Part shown: in pieces, positions 35,200 to 44,354 of the stretch
Layout: each line of letters opens with the position of its first letter
How positions within the stretch are numbered: the stretch's first letter is position 1
Assembly (NCBI RefSeq): GCF_017744445.1
Contig: NZ_JAGIBH010000016.1
Span: forward strand, 49,344 to 113,343
Direction: 5' to 3'
Origin: Caulobacter sp.
GTDB taxonomy: Bacteria > Pseudomonadota > Alphaproteobacteria > Caulobacterales > Caulobacteraceae
DNA length: 64,000 nt
Translations under genes and position numbers: made by a program
Notes under the pieces: generated by a model
Told to the model about the DNA's origin: nothing
What the model saw: the letters and a program-made list of their open reading frames with translations, nothing else
Database searches by the model: none

Positions 35200-35299
35200 T
35201 GTCATCCCGGCCAAGCGCGAAGCGCGCCGAGCCGGGACCGCCGCAGGCTCTGAGTCCTTGGCGGTCCCGGCTCTCCGCTACGCTGCGGCCGGGATGACA
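35200..35299. repeat. 100-nt inverted repeat between tyrS and bcp
   Basis: TGTCATCCCGGCC (35200-35212) is matched perfectly by GGCCGGGATGACA (35287-35299), with further pairing inside (GGGACCGCC and GGCGGTCCC). It differs from the 3130-type repeats in sequence. It could form one long hairpin and terminate tyrS transcription. Confidence 0.8.
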
Positions 35300-35312
35300 G
35301 TCAATGGTCTAA

Positions 35313-36572
35313 CTAAACAGGCTTCACCAAGACGATCTTCTTCTTGCCGGCGGCCAGCTTGATGGTGCCGTCTACAAGATCGGCTTCTGTGACCAGCTGG
35401 TCGCCGTCTGCGATTTTAACATCGTTGATCCGCATCCCGCCCTCGCTTGCGAGCCGTCGAGCGTCGGACTTCGAAGTCACGAGACCGCAACCGAGGAACA
35501 GGGTTGATGCTCGAATTCCCTCGGCCAGCTCGGAGCGAGCAACTTCTTTGGTCGGCAGGTTCGCCGAAACGCCGCCTTGTTCGAAAGTCTTCTCGGCAGC
35601 CTCACGGGCTTTACGAGCTTCTTCATCGCCGTGAGCCATGCGTGTGGCCTCGTCAGCGAGCACTTTCTTGGCCTCGTTGATCTGGGCGCCTTGCAGGGCT
35701 TCCAGTTCAGAGATGCGTTCAAGCGGCAGATCGGTGAACAGCTTGAGGAACCGACCGACATCAGCGTCTTCGGTGTTGCGCCAAAATTGCCAGTATTTGA
35801 AGGGTTCAAGCTGCTCGGCGTTCAGCCACACCGCCCCGGCCATGGTCTTGCCCATCTTGGCGCCCGAGGCCGTGGCCAGCAGCGGCGTCGTCAGGCCGAA
35901 GGCGGCCTTCTGGTCGACGCGGCGGGTCAGCTCGACGCCGTTCAGGATGTTGCCCCACTGGTCCGAGCCGCCCATCTGGAGGACGCAGCCGTACTTGCGG
36001 TTCAGCTCCAGGAAGTCTGTGGCCTGCATCAGCATGTAGTTGAATTCGAGGAAGGTCATCGGCTGCTCGCGCTCGAGCCGCAGCTTGACCGAGTCGAAGG
36101 CCAGCATCCGGTTGACCGTGAAGTGCACGCCGTAGTCGCGCAGGAACTGCACGTAGCCGAACTTCGAAAGCCACTCATCGTTGTCGACCATGATGGCGTC
36201 GGTGGGCCCGTCGCCGAAGGTCAGGAACTTGGCGAAGACCTGCTTGATGCCGGCGATGTTGGCCTTGATATCGTCGTCCGACAGCAGCTTGCGGCTCTCG
36301 TCCTTGCCGGTCGGGTCGCCGACCTTGGTCGTGCCGCCGCCCATCAGGACGATCGGTTTGTGACCGGCCTGCTGCAGGCGGCGCAGCATCATGATCTGGA
36401 TCAGCGAGCCGACGTGCAGCGACGGCGCCGTGGCGTCGAAACCGATGTAGGCCGTGACGATGCCGCCGGCGGCCGCCGCATCCAGTTCGTCCGAGTGGGT
36501 GATCTGATGGATGTAGCCGCGCGCCTCCAGGGTTCGCAGGAACTCCGACTTGAAGGCAGACGCGGCGGACAT
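35313..36572 (-). CDS. tyrS: Tyrosyl-tRNA synthetase
   Basis: 419 residues from the ATG at 36572; an in-frame extension to 36638 has no family similarity. It is class I: the HIGH motif appears as SLHVGSL after AYIGFDATAP, and the KMSKS loop as GAKMGKT. Tyrosine-site segments include DFLELNRKYGCVLQMGGSDQWGNI. An S4 RNA-binding domain is at the C-terminus (MRINDVKIADGDQLVTEADLV). It is divergent from anmK. Confidence 0.97.
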   Translation of the reverse strand: MSAASAFKSEFLRTLEARGYIHQITHSDELDAAAAGGIVTAYIGFDATAPSLHVGSLIQIMMLRRLQQAGHKPIVLMGGGTTKVGDPTGKDESRKLLSDDDIKANIAGIKQVFAKFLTFGDGPTDAIMVDNDEWLSKFGYVQFLRDYGVHFTVNRMLAFDSVKLRLEREQPMTFLEFNYMLMQATDFLELNRKYGCVLQMGGSDQWGNILNGVELTRRVDQKAAFGLTTPLLATASGAKMGKTMAGAVWLNAEQLEPFKYWQFWRNTEDADVGRFLKLFTDLPLERISELEALQGAQINEAKKVLADEATRMAHGDEEARKAREAAEKTFEQGGVSANLPTKEVARSELAEGIRASTLFLGCGLVTSKSDARRLASEGGMRINDVKIADGDQLVTEADLVDGTIKLAAGKKKIVLVKPV

Positions 36573-36825
36573 GGTTCGACTCTCTGAATGTGATGGGGCG
36601 CCGTCTAGCACGGCGAGGTCAGTCTGTGAGGGTTTCATTTCAAACTCCGGGGTGCGAGCCGGAGCGCATGATCGACTTGGAATGAAGTGACCCCGGCGAG
36701 GCGGGGTGGCGACGTGGCTGATCGTCCTCCCGCTATGGCAGCGGGCGGTAATAGGGGCGGGCCAGGACGAAAGCGTCGATCATGGGGCCTAGCTACCGTT
36801 TCACGGGCATGGCAGTCAACGGACC

Positions 36826-37926
36826 ATGCGTATCCTTGGATTCATGACCGGCACCTCGCTCGACGCGGTCGACATGGCGGTGCTGGAGACAGACGGCCAC
36901 GAGATCCAGGCCTTTGGCCCGGCGGGCGAGCGCAAGCTGCGCGAAGAGACCCGCGACCTGCTGCTGGTGGCGACCGAGATCGCCCGAGGCTGGCCGCGCG
37001 ACAAGCCCGAGCCGGAGATCTTCGCCGAGGCCGCCCGCGCCGTCGCCGACGAGCACCTGCATGCCGCCGAGAGCTTCCTGGCCGAGCACGGCCTGGCCTG
37101 GAGTGACTTCGACCTTCTGGGCGTGCACGGCCAGACCGTCTTCCACGAGCGCCCGACGCCCGAGCGGATCGGCCGAACGGTGCAGCTTCTCGACGCCGAG
37201 CGCCTGGCCAAGGCGACGGGGCGGCCGGTGGCCTTCGACTTCCGCACGGCCGACGTGGCGGCCGGCGGGCAGGGGGCGCCGCTGGCCCCGATCTATCACG
37301 CTGCCCGCGCCCGCGCCTCGGGCCTGCCGGCGCCGGTGGCGGCGCTGAACATCGGCGGCGTGGCCAATATCACCCTCATCGGTGAGGACGAGCTGCTGGC
37401 CTTCGACACCGGCCCCGGCAACGGCATGATCGATCTGATGCTGCAGGAGCGAGGCTTGGGCCGCTTCGACGAGAACGGCCGCTTGGCCGCCTCCGGGCGT
37501 GTGGACCAGACGATCCTCGATACGTTCCTGGCCAGTTCGTACTTCGCTGGCCCGGCGCCCAAGTCGCTGGACCGCTACGACTTCCCGCTGGATCTGGTCG
37601 AGCCGCTGTCGGCCGAGGACGCCGCCGCCACCCTGGTGGCCTTCACGGCGGAAGCCGTGGTCAAGGCGTTCGACCTTGGCGCGCGGCCCAGCGCCCTGAT
37701 CGTCTGCGGCGGTGGCCGTCACAATCCGCAGATCATGAAGGTGCTGACCGAACGCGCCCCGGTGCCGGTCAAGACCGCCGAGGACTACGGCTGGCGCGGC
37801 GACAGCATCGAGGCCGAGGCCTTCGCCTACCTGGCGGCGCGCACGGTCAAGGGCCTGCCGATCAGCTTCCCGGGGACTACCGGCGTGAAGGCGCCGATGA
37901 CGGGCGGCCGGATCGTCCAGCCCTAG
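36826..37926 (+). CDS. anmK: Anhydro-N-acetylmuramic acid kinase
   Basis: 366 residues. It cleaves and phosphorylates anhydro-MurNAc to MurNAc-6-phosphate in cell-wall recycling. The ASKHA fold shows phosphate loop 1 (GFMTGTSLDAVDMAVLE), GVHGQTVFH, ADVAAGGQGAPLAPIYH, NIGGVANIT, FDTGPGNGMID and VCGGGRHNP. It lies divergently from tyrS, a common alphaproteobacterial arrangement. Its stop overlaps that of the convergent NADH dehydrogenase by 4 nt (CTAG). Confidence 0.97.
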   Translation: MRILGFMTGTSLDAVDMAVLETDGHEIQAFGPAGERKLREETRDLLLVATEIARGWPRDKPEPEIFAEAARAVADEHLHAAESFLAEHGLAWSDFDLLGVHGQTVFHERPTPERIGRTVQLLDAERLAKATGRPVAFDFRTADVAAGGQGAPLAPIYHAARARASGLPAPVAALNIGGVANITLIGEDELLAFDTGPGNGMIDLMLQERGLGRFDENGRLAASGRVDQTILDTFLASSYFAGPAPKSLDRYDFPLDLVEPLSAEDAAATLVAFTAEAVVKAFDLGARPSALIVCGGGRHNPQIMKVLTERAPVPVKTAEDYGWRGDSIEAEAFAYLAARTVKGLPISFPGTTGVKAPMTGGRIVQP

Positions 37927-39203
37927 TGCAGCTTCAGCCGTCCAGACACCCGCTGCTGTAGCAGCCGCGCCAGCGCCAGGGTCACAGTGCGCCCCACGCC
38001 CAGGATCGCCCGGTGGTGGTCCAGGTGCAGCGACATATAGGCCCACTTGGCGATCAGGCCCTCGACGAAGAAGTTCGGGCCGCCCAACCCGCCCATCAGC
38101 GCGCCCACGCCCTTGTCGTTGCCCAGCGACACCAGCGAGCCGAAGTCGCGATAGACGAACGGCGTCGCGATCCGGCCCTGGTGCAGCCGGGCGATCAGGG
38201 CGCGTTCCAGATAGCTGGCCTGCTGGTGCGCGGCCTGGGCGCGGGCCGGGATGGTCTTGCCGTCCTTCCACGGCGCGGCGGCGCAGTCGCCCAGGGCCCA
38301 GACGTCCGGCGCCGAGGTCTCCAGGCGGTCATTGACCACGAACTGATTGCCGCGGTTGGTCTCCAGGCCAAAGCCTGTATTGGCCTCGGCGGCCTTGATG
38401 CCAGCGGCCCAGACGATCAGGTCGGCCGGGACGTCGCCCTGGCTAGTCTCCAGCCGGTCGGCATGGACGGCCACCACCTTGGCGCCCGTCTTCACCGCCA
38501 CGCCCTTGCGCTCAAGGGCCAGCGTGGCCTTGTCGGCGATCTTCTGTGGCAGGCCGCCCAGGATCCGCGGCGCGGCCTCGACCACGGTGATGTCCAAGCG
38601 GAAGCGCTGTTCGTCGCCCAGGCTGCCCAGCAACTCGCGGTGGGCCTCGATCAGCTCGGCCGACAGCTCCACGCCCGTGGCCCCGCCGCCGACGATGGCG
38701 ACGCGCATGATCTTCTCGGCCGAGAACGAGGCCTTGGTGAAGGCCGCGAGCAGCCGGGTGTGGAAGGCTTCGGCGTCCTCGGTGCGTTCCAGCAGGTGCG
38801 CCTGCTCAGCGCCGGGCGTGCCGAAGAGGTTCGAGCCGCTGCCGATCGCCAGCACGCCGTAGGTGAAGGTGATGGCCCGTTCCGGCGCCAGGACCTGGCC
38901 GTCGTCGCCGATGATCGCCTTAAGGGTCAGGCGCTTGGCGGCTGGGTCGAAGGTCGAGAGCTCGCCGAGCAGGAAGTTGAAGCCGTTGCTGCGGCCCAGG
39001 ATCGAATACGAGATGCCTTCCTGGTGCACGTCCAGGGTGCCGGCCGCTACCTCGTGCAAGGTCGGTTTCCAGATGTGGAAGCTCGAGCGGTCAATCAGCA
39101 GCACGCGACGCTTGCCGTGGCGACCTCCGAGCCTACGGCCCAGCCGCGACGCCAGCTCCAGTCCGCCGGCGCCCCCGCCGACGATGACGATGTCGTAGTG
39201 CAT
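37923..39203 (-). CDS. ndh: Type II NADH dehydrogenase-like FAD oxidoreductase
   Basis: 426 residues. Two nucleotide-binding folds are present: IVIVGGGAGGLELA at the start for FAD, and VAIVGGGATGVELSAEL (about 170-186) for NADH. Typical NDH-2 blocks are HIWKPTLHEVAAGTLD, WAAGIKA, VWALGDCA and PARAQAAHQQA. The C-terminus (about 370-426) has the amphipathic, basic membrane-binding helices of the family. It moves electrons from NADH to quinone without pumping protons. The leader contains an exact FNR/FixK box just after a likely -10, so it is probably shut down when oxygen is low. Confidence 0.9.
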   Translation of the reverse strand: MHYDIVIVGGGAGGLELASRLGRRLGGRHGKRRVLLIDRSSFHIWKPTLHEVAAGTLDVHQEGISYSILGRSNGFNFLLGELSTFDPAAKRLTLKAIIGDDGQVLAPERAITFTYGVLAIGSGSNLFGTPGAEQAHLLERTEDAEAFHTRLLAAFTKASFSAEKIMRVAIVGGGATGVELSAELIEAHRELLGSLGDEQRFRLDITVVEAAPRILGGLPQKIADKATLALERKGVAVKTGAKVVAVHADRLETSQGDVPADLIVWAAGIKAAEANTGFGLETNRGNQFVVNDRLETSAPDVWALGDCAAAPWKDGKTIPARAQAAHQQASYLERALIARLHQGRIATPFVYRDFGSLVSLGNDKGVGALMGGLGGPNFFVEGLIAKWAYMSLHLDHHRAILGVGRTVTLALARLLQQRVSGRLKLH

Positions 39204-39214
39204 CTCACCGCTCC

Positions 39215-39228
39215 TTGATATTCATCAA
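39215..39228. promoter_or_regulatory. FNR/FixK box in the ndh leader
   Basis: TTGAT-ATTC-ATCAA is an exact match to TTGAT-N4-ATCAA, the FNR/FixK consensus. It lies 12-25 nt upstream of the ndh start and just downstream of a TATATT -10 (minus strand, 39237-39242), where a bound regulator would block initiation. Confidence 0.75.
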
Positions 39229-39251
39229 TCGGTGAAAATATAAGATCGTGA

Positions 39252-39269
39252 CCACTGTTACACCAGTGG
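39252..39269. promoter_or_regulatory. Inverted repeat over the ndh -35 region
   Basis: CCACTG-TTACAC-CAGTGG is a perfect 6-6-6 inverted repeat placed over the expected -35 of the ndh promoter. A regulator site is likely; which regulator is unknown. Confidence 0.45.
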
Positions 39270-39300
39270 CGCGACGCCGACCTAAAAGAGAAGGGGCAAA

Positions 39301-39330
39301 ACGAAAAAGGCCTCCCCGGAGGGAGGCCTT
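39301..39330 (-). terminator. Intrinsic terminator after the alpha/beta hydrolase gene
   Basis: AAGGCCTCCC pairs perfectly with GGGAGGCCTT across a CGGA loop. On the minus strand the stem runs into TTTTTCG, 11 nt after the stop. Confidence 0.9.
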
Positions 39331-39340
39331 CTGAAAAGCT

Positions 39341-39991
39341 CTAGATCGGATTTTCCGCCAGGCGCTTGTCGAGATAGTCGCTGACGCTCTTCTCGACGCT
39401 GGGCAGGTGCTCGGCCCAGAAGTGGGTGGCCTTGTCGATGACTTCGTAGTCGATCGTGATGCCCTTCTGGGTGCGCAGCTTGGTGACTACGCGCTCCACC
39501 TCGACCGGCGGGGTGATGGTGTCGGCCGAGCCCGTCAGGAACAGGCCCGAGGCCGGGCAGGGGGCCAGGAAGCTGAAGTCGTACATGTTGGTCGGCGGCG
39601 ACACCGAGATGAAGCCGTCCGTCTCAGGGCGGCGCATCAAAAGTTGCATGCCGATATAGGCGCCGAAGTCGAAGCCGGCGACCCAGGTCTGGCTGGCGGC
39701 TGGGTTCGAGGTCTGCAGCCAGTCCAGCGCGGTGGCGGCGTCAGCCAGCTCGCCGATGCCGGCGTCGAACTCGCCCTGGCTGCGGCCCACGCCGCGGAAA
39801 TTGAAGCGCAGGGTCGCGAAACCCCGCTTCATGAACAGGTGATACAGCTGCACGGCCACCGGGTGGTTCATGTGACCGCCGGCCTTGGGGTGCGGGTGCA
39901 AGATGAGGGCAATGGGCGCCGTTTCGGTCTTGCCCGGCGAGTAGCGACCTTCGATCCGCCCGGACGCGCCGGTCAAAATCACATCAGGCAT
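39341..39991 (-). CDS. Alpha/beta hydrolase (COG2945 type) with Asp at the nucleophile elbow
   Basis: 216 residues. The fold is clear: ALILHPHPKAGGHMNHPVA (oxyanion loop), FATLRFNFRGVGRSQGEFD, an elbow at residues 106-110, LFLTGSADTITPP (acid), and KATHFWAEH (His). The elbow reads G-F-D-F-G, with Asp108 where family members I recall have Ser (GFSFG). Asp nucleophiles occur in haloalkane dehalogenases and epoxide hydrolases, but those have a different cap and oxyanion set. This may therefore be a changed or dead enzyme. It is divergent from iscR. The substrate is unknown. Confidence 0.85.
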   Translation of the reverse strand: MPDVILTGASGRIEGRYSPGKTETAPIALILHPHPKAGGHMNHPVAVQLYHLFMKRGFATLRFNFRGVGRSQGEFDAGIGELADAATALDWLQTSNPAASQTWVAGFDFGAYIGMQLLMRRPETDGFISVSPPTNMYDFSFLAPCPASGLFLTGSADTITPPVEVERVVTKLRTQKGITIDYEVIDKATHFWAEHLPSVEKSVSDYLDKRLAENPI

Positions 39992-40048
39992 ATCGTTCCC
40001 TTGCGCTGGCAGCGGTCCGTCTTCCGACGATTTGGGTCGCCAGAATAC

Positions 40049-40077
40049 TTGACCGCTGCGCTTGGTCTTCCTAAATC
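40049..40077 (+). promoter_or_regulatory. Promoter of the iscR-suf operon
   Basis: TTGACCG (40049-40055), 14 nt, then CCTAAATC (40070-40077): a near-consensus Caulobacter housekeeping promoter (TTGACGS-N10-14-GCTANAWC). It also reads as TTGACC-N17-TAAATC. It is about 95 nt upstream of iscR, which leaves room for an IscR site in the leader. Confidence 0.65.
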
Positions 40078-40171
40078 GCAGCCAGCAAGCGGGCCGCTAG
40101 CCCGCGCGCGAAGTCGCGGCTTGTAGCACACGCAAAAGCCGATGCGCGCGGAATCTGCAAGGGGTAAGGCG

Positions 40172-40630
40172 ATGCGCCTGAGCACCAAGGGACGATATGC
40201 GGTCATGGCGATGACCGACCTGGCCAAGCGCCAGGACGAAAGCGAGGGCCGCGCCGTGGCCCTGGCCGAGATCGCTTCGCGCCAACAGATCTCGCTGTCC
40301 TACCTGGAGCAGCTGTTCGCTCGCCTGCGCCGCAAGGGCCTGGTGATCAGCGCCCGCGGCCCAGGCGGCGGCTATCGCCTGGCCAAGGCTTCGGCCGAGA
40401 CCTTCATTTCCGACATCGTGCTGGCGGTCGACGAACCGCTGCGCGCCACGCGCTGCAACTTCACCAAGGGCCAGGCCAAGGGCTGCATGGCCGGCGGTGA
40501 GCGCTGCATGACCCACGGCCTGTGGGAAGAGATGGGCCGTCAGATCCACGGCTACCTCGCGTCGGTGTCGGTCGCCGATGTTCTTAACGGCGACCTGCGC
40601 CCCAGTCCGATGGGGATCGCGGCCGAGTGA
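40172..40630 (+). CDS. iscR: Fe-S cluster regulator of the Rrf2 family, IscR-like
   Basis: 152 residues from the ATG at 40172, with AAGGGG upstream. An N-terminal winged helix (MRLSTKGRYAVMAMTDLA...ISLSYLEQLFARLRRKGLVISARGPGGGYRLA) is followed by the cluster ligands Cys95, Cys105, Cys112 and His115 in RCNFTKGQAKGCMAGGERCMTHGLW. With a [2Fe-2S] cluster bound, IscR represses its own operon; apo-IscR relieves this when clusters are short. It is first gene of the SUF operon and overlaps the desulfurase gene by 4 nt (GTGA). Confidence 0.95.
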   Translation: MRLSTKGRYAVMAMTDLAKRQDESEGRAVALAEIASRQQISLSYLEQLFARLRRKGLVISARGPGGGYRLAKASAETFISDIVLAVDEPLRATRCNFTKGQAKGCMAGGERCMTHGLWEEMGRQIHGYLASVSVADVLNGDLRPSPMGIAAE

Positions 40631-41757
40631 GCATCCCCCGCACATCGGTCTATCTCGACTACAACGCCACGGCCCCTCTGCGGCCGGAGGCGCGTGAGGC
40701 GCTGCTGCGCGCCCTGGAGAGCCCGGCCAACCCGTCGTCGGTCCACGCCGCCGGTCGCGCCGCGCGAGACGTGGTCGAGCGGGCCCGCGCCGAGGTCGGG
40801 GCTTTGGTCGGCGTGCCGGCCGGGTCTGTGACCTTCGTCAGTGGCGGCACCGAAGCCAACGCCCTGGCCATCCAGAGCGCCAAGGTCGATCGCATCATCA
40901 TCAGCGCGGTCGAGCATGACGCCGTCACCGAAACCGCCAAGGTTTCGGGCCTGCCGGTCGAGATTCTGCCGGTTGATGGCAATGGCGTCGCTGACATGGC
41001 TTGGCTGGCCCAAGCGCTCGAAGCGCCCGGCAAGGCCCTGGTCTGCCTGATGCTGGCCAACAACGAGACGGGTGTCATCCAGCCGGTGGCCCAGGCTTCC
41101 GCCCTGATTCGCGCCGCCGAAGGTCTGCTGCACGTCGACGCCGTCCAGGCGGCCGGGAAGATCGCCGTCGATTTCTCGGCCCTCGGCGCCGACACCATGG
41201 CGCTGTCGGCTCACAAGTTGGGCGGTCCGCAGGGCGTCGGCGCTCTGGTGGCCGGAACCCGCGCGAACGTCACCCGCCACCAGCACGGCGGCGGCCAGGA
41301 ACGCGGCCGCCGGGCCGGCACCGAGAACGTGGCGGGCATCGCCGCCTTCGGCGCGGCCGCCCGCGTGGCGCAGGAAAGCCTTGCCTCGACCGCCGAAACG
41401 TCCCATTGGCGCGACGCCTTGGCCGAACGGCTCAAGGCCGAAGGCGCCGTGGTGCTCGGGGAGGGCGCGGCGCGTTTACCCCAGACGCTGTGTTTCGCTG
41501 GCGAGGGCTTCGGCTCCGAAGTCCAGGTCATGAACATGGACCTGGCCGGGGTCATGGTCAGCGCCGGCAGCGCCTGCTCGTCGGGCAAGGTCAAGGCCAG
41601 CCGCGTGGTGGAAGCCATGGGCCGGTCCGACCTGGCTCCGTTCGCCCTGCGTGTCAGCGGCGGCTGGGCCAGCACGGAACAAGATTGGATCAAGTGCGGC
41701 GACGCCTGGCTCGCCGCCTGGAAGCGTATCGGCGCTCGGCGCCGGGAGGTGGCGTAA
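40627..41757 (+). CDS. iscS: Cysteine desulfurase, group I (IscS/NifS type)
   Basis: 376 residues, GTG start overlapping the iscR stop. It takes sulfur from cysteine using PLP. Marks are YLDYNATAPLRPEA, SGGTEANALAIQ, EHDAVTETAK, DAVQAAGKIAVDFSALGADTMALSAHKLGGPQG (PLP Lys), and the long flexible loop with the persulfide Cys in SAGSACSSGKVKASRV. The operon also encodes a group II desulfurase (sufS), so two sulfur sources exist in one unit. Its stop overlaps the sufB start by 1 nt (TAATG). Confidence 0.94.
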   Translation: MSIPRTSVYLDYNATAPLRPEAREALLRALESPANPSSVHAAGRAARDVVERARAEVGALVGVPAGSVTFVSGGTEANALAIQSAKVDRIIISAVEHDAVTETAKVSGLPVEILPVDGNGVADMAWLAQALEAPGKALVCLMLANNETGVIQPVAQASALIRAAEGLLHVDAVQAAGKIAVDFSALGADTMALSAHKLGGPQGVGALVAGTRANVTRHQHGGGQERGRRAGTENVAGIAAFGAAARVAQESLASTAETSHWRDALAERLKAEGAVVLGEGAARLPQTLCFAGEGFGSEVQVMNMDLAGVMVSAGSACSSGKVKASRVVEAMGRSDLAPFALRVSGGWASTEQDWIKCGDAWLAAWKRIGARRREVA

Positions 41758-43226
41758 TGGCCGCGGTCAAAGAGACTGTCGAAACCGTCGCCGCGCTCGA
41801 GAAATACGAGCACGGCTTCACCACTGAGATCGACCAGGAGTTCGCCCCCAAGGGCCTCTCCGAGGACATCGTGCGCTTCATCTCGGCCAAGAAGGACGAG
41901 CCGCAGTGGATGCTGGACTGGCGCCTGGAGGCCTATCGTCGCTGGCTTGAGCTGGAAGAACCCGACTGGGCCAAGGTCAGCTATCCCAAGATCGACTATC
42001 AGGACACCTACTACTACGCCGCGCCCAAGACCAAGGAAGGGCCCAAGAGCCTGGACGAGGTCGATCCCGAGCTGCTGGCCGTCTACGAAAAGCTGGGCAT
42101 CCCCTTGAAGGAGCAGGCCGTGCTGGCCGGCGTCGAGGGTGCGCCGCGCTACGCCGTGGACGCGGTGTTCGACAGCGTCAGCGTCGTCACGACCTTCAAG
42201 AAGGAGCTGGCCCAGGCCGGTGTCATCTTCTGCTCGATGAGCGAGGCGATCCGCGAACATCCGGAACTGGTGCGCCAGTACCTGGGCAGCGTGGTGCCGA
42301 CCTCGGACAACTATTTCGCCTGCCTCAACAGCGCGGTGTTCTCGGACGGCTCGTTCGTCTATGTCCCGCCGGGCGTGCGCTGCCCGATGGAGCTGTCGAC
42401 CTATTTCCGGATCAACGCCAAGGATTCCGGCCAGTTCGAACGCACCCTGATCATCGCCGACAAGGGCGCCTACGTCTCGTACCTGGAGGGCTGCACGGCC
42501 CCGATGCGTGACGAGAACCAGCTGCACGCGGCCGTCGTCGAGCTCGTCCTGCTGGACGACGCCGAGATCAAATATTCGACCGTCCAGAACTGGTACCCGG
42601 GCGATCCCGAGACCGGCAAGGGCGGCATCTACAACTTCGTCACCAAGCGCGCCGACTGCCGTGGCGATCGCTCCAAGGTGTCGTGGACCCAGGTCGAGAC
42701 CGGCTCGGCCATCACCTGGAAGTATCCGTCCTGCGTGCTGCGCGGCGAGGGGAGCTCGGGCGAGTTCTACTCGATCGCCGTGACCAACGGTCACCAGCAG
42801 GCCGACACCGGCACAAAGATGATCCACCTGGGCGCCAACACCAAGTCGCGGATCGTGGCCAAGGGCATCAGCGCCGGCAAGTCGACCTCGACCTATCGCG
42901 GCCTGGTCTCGGCGCACCCGAAAGCCAAGGGCGCGCGCAACTTCACCCAGTGTGACAGCCTGCTGATCGGCAAGGAATGCGCGGCCCACACCGTGCCGTA
43001 CATCGAGGCCCGCAACGGCCAGTCGGTGTTCGAGCACGAGGCCACCACCACGCGCCTGTCGGACGACCAGCTGTTCTACTGCCAGCAGCGCGGCCTCTCC
43101 CAGGAAGAGGCCGTGGCCCTGCTGGTCAACGGCTTCGTCAAGGACGTGCTGCAGCAGCTGCCCATGGAATTCGCCGTCGAGGCCCAGAAGCTGGTCGCCA
43201 TCAGCCTGGAGGGCAGCGTGGGATGA
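41757..43226 (+). CDS. sufB: Fe-S cluster scaffold subunit SufB
   Basis: 489 residues from the ATG at 41757 with GGGAGG upstream. It is the scaffold half of the SufBC2D complex. Key regions are TYYYAAPKTKEGP, VPPGVRCPMELSTYFRIN, SYLEGCTAPMRDENQLHAAVVELVLLDDAEIKYSTVQNW, and KSRIVAKGISAGKSTSTYRGLV, then the Cys/Glu region NFTQCDSLLIGKECAAHTVPYIE. The membership in one operon with sufC, sufD and sufS supports the call. The next gene overlaps its stop by 4 nt (ATGA). Confidence 0.97.
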   Translation: MAAVKETVETVAALEKYEHGFTTEIDQEFAPKGLSEDIVRFISAKKDEPQWMLDWRLEAYRRWLELEEPDWAKVSYPKIDYQDTYYYAAPKTKEGPKSLDEVDPELLAVYEKLGIPLKEQAVLAGVEGAPRYAVDAVFDSVSVVTTFKKELAQAGVIFCSMSEAIREHPELVRQYLGSVVPTSDNYFACLNSAVFSDGSFVYVPPGVRCPMELSTYFRINAKDSGQFERTLIIADKGAYVSYLEGCTAPMRDENQLHAAVVELVLLDDAEIKYSTVQNWYPGDPETGKGGIYNFVTKRADCRGDRSKVSWTQVETGSAITWKYPSCVLRGEGSSGEFYSIAVTNGHQQADTGTKMIHLGANTKSRIVAKGISAGKSTSTYRGLVSAHPKAKGARNFTQCDSLLIGKECAAHTVPYIEARNGQSVFEHEATTTRLSDDQLFYCQQRGLSQEEAVALLVNGFVKDVLQQLPMEFAVEAQKLVAISLEGSVG

Positions 43227-43604
43227 CCACCGTCACGCTCTACCAGCCGGTGGGCATGGAGGAGCTGCAGGATATCAAGGCGTCGGACTGGAAGGCCTTT
43301 CCGCCGCACGACATCGAGCAGCCGATCTTCCGGCCCACGACCAACGAGGCCTTCGCCGCGCAGTTGGCCCAGAACTGGAACGCCGCCCATACGACCTATC
43401 GGCGCGGCTATATCGTCCGGTTCGCGGTCAGCAAGACGTTCCTGGACGCCTACGAGAACAAGGTCTCCGGCACGCCGGGGCACGAGGAATACTGGATCCC
43501 GCCCGAGGATCTTTCGCTGCTGAACGCGGCCATTCAAGGCCATATCACCGTCGCCGGGACCTTCGCGGGCCACGACGCGGAATACAGAAAACTCAACGAG
43601 ACCC

Positions 43605-43612
<8 letters not shown>
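43223..43612 (+). CDS. Conserved small protein inserted between sufB and sufC
   Basis: 129 residues, overlapping sufB by 4 nt and sufC by 8 nt, so it is firmly part of the operon. The sequence (TLYQPVGMEELQDIKASDWKAFPP, QPIFRPTTNEAFAAQLAQNWN, GYIVRFAVSKTFLDAYE, HEEYWIPPEDLSLLNAAIQGHITV) matches a widespread family often labelled ADP-ribosylation/crystallin J1, a name with no experimental basis that I know of. It is soluble, lacks Cys, and is unlikely to bind a cluster directly. The tight coupling suggests a role with SufB or SufC, but none can be assigned. Confidence 0.88.
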
Positions 43613-44350
<738 letters not shown>

Positions 44351-44354
<4 letters not shown>

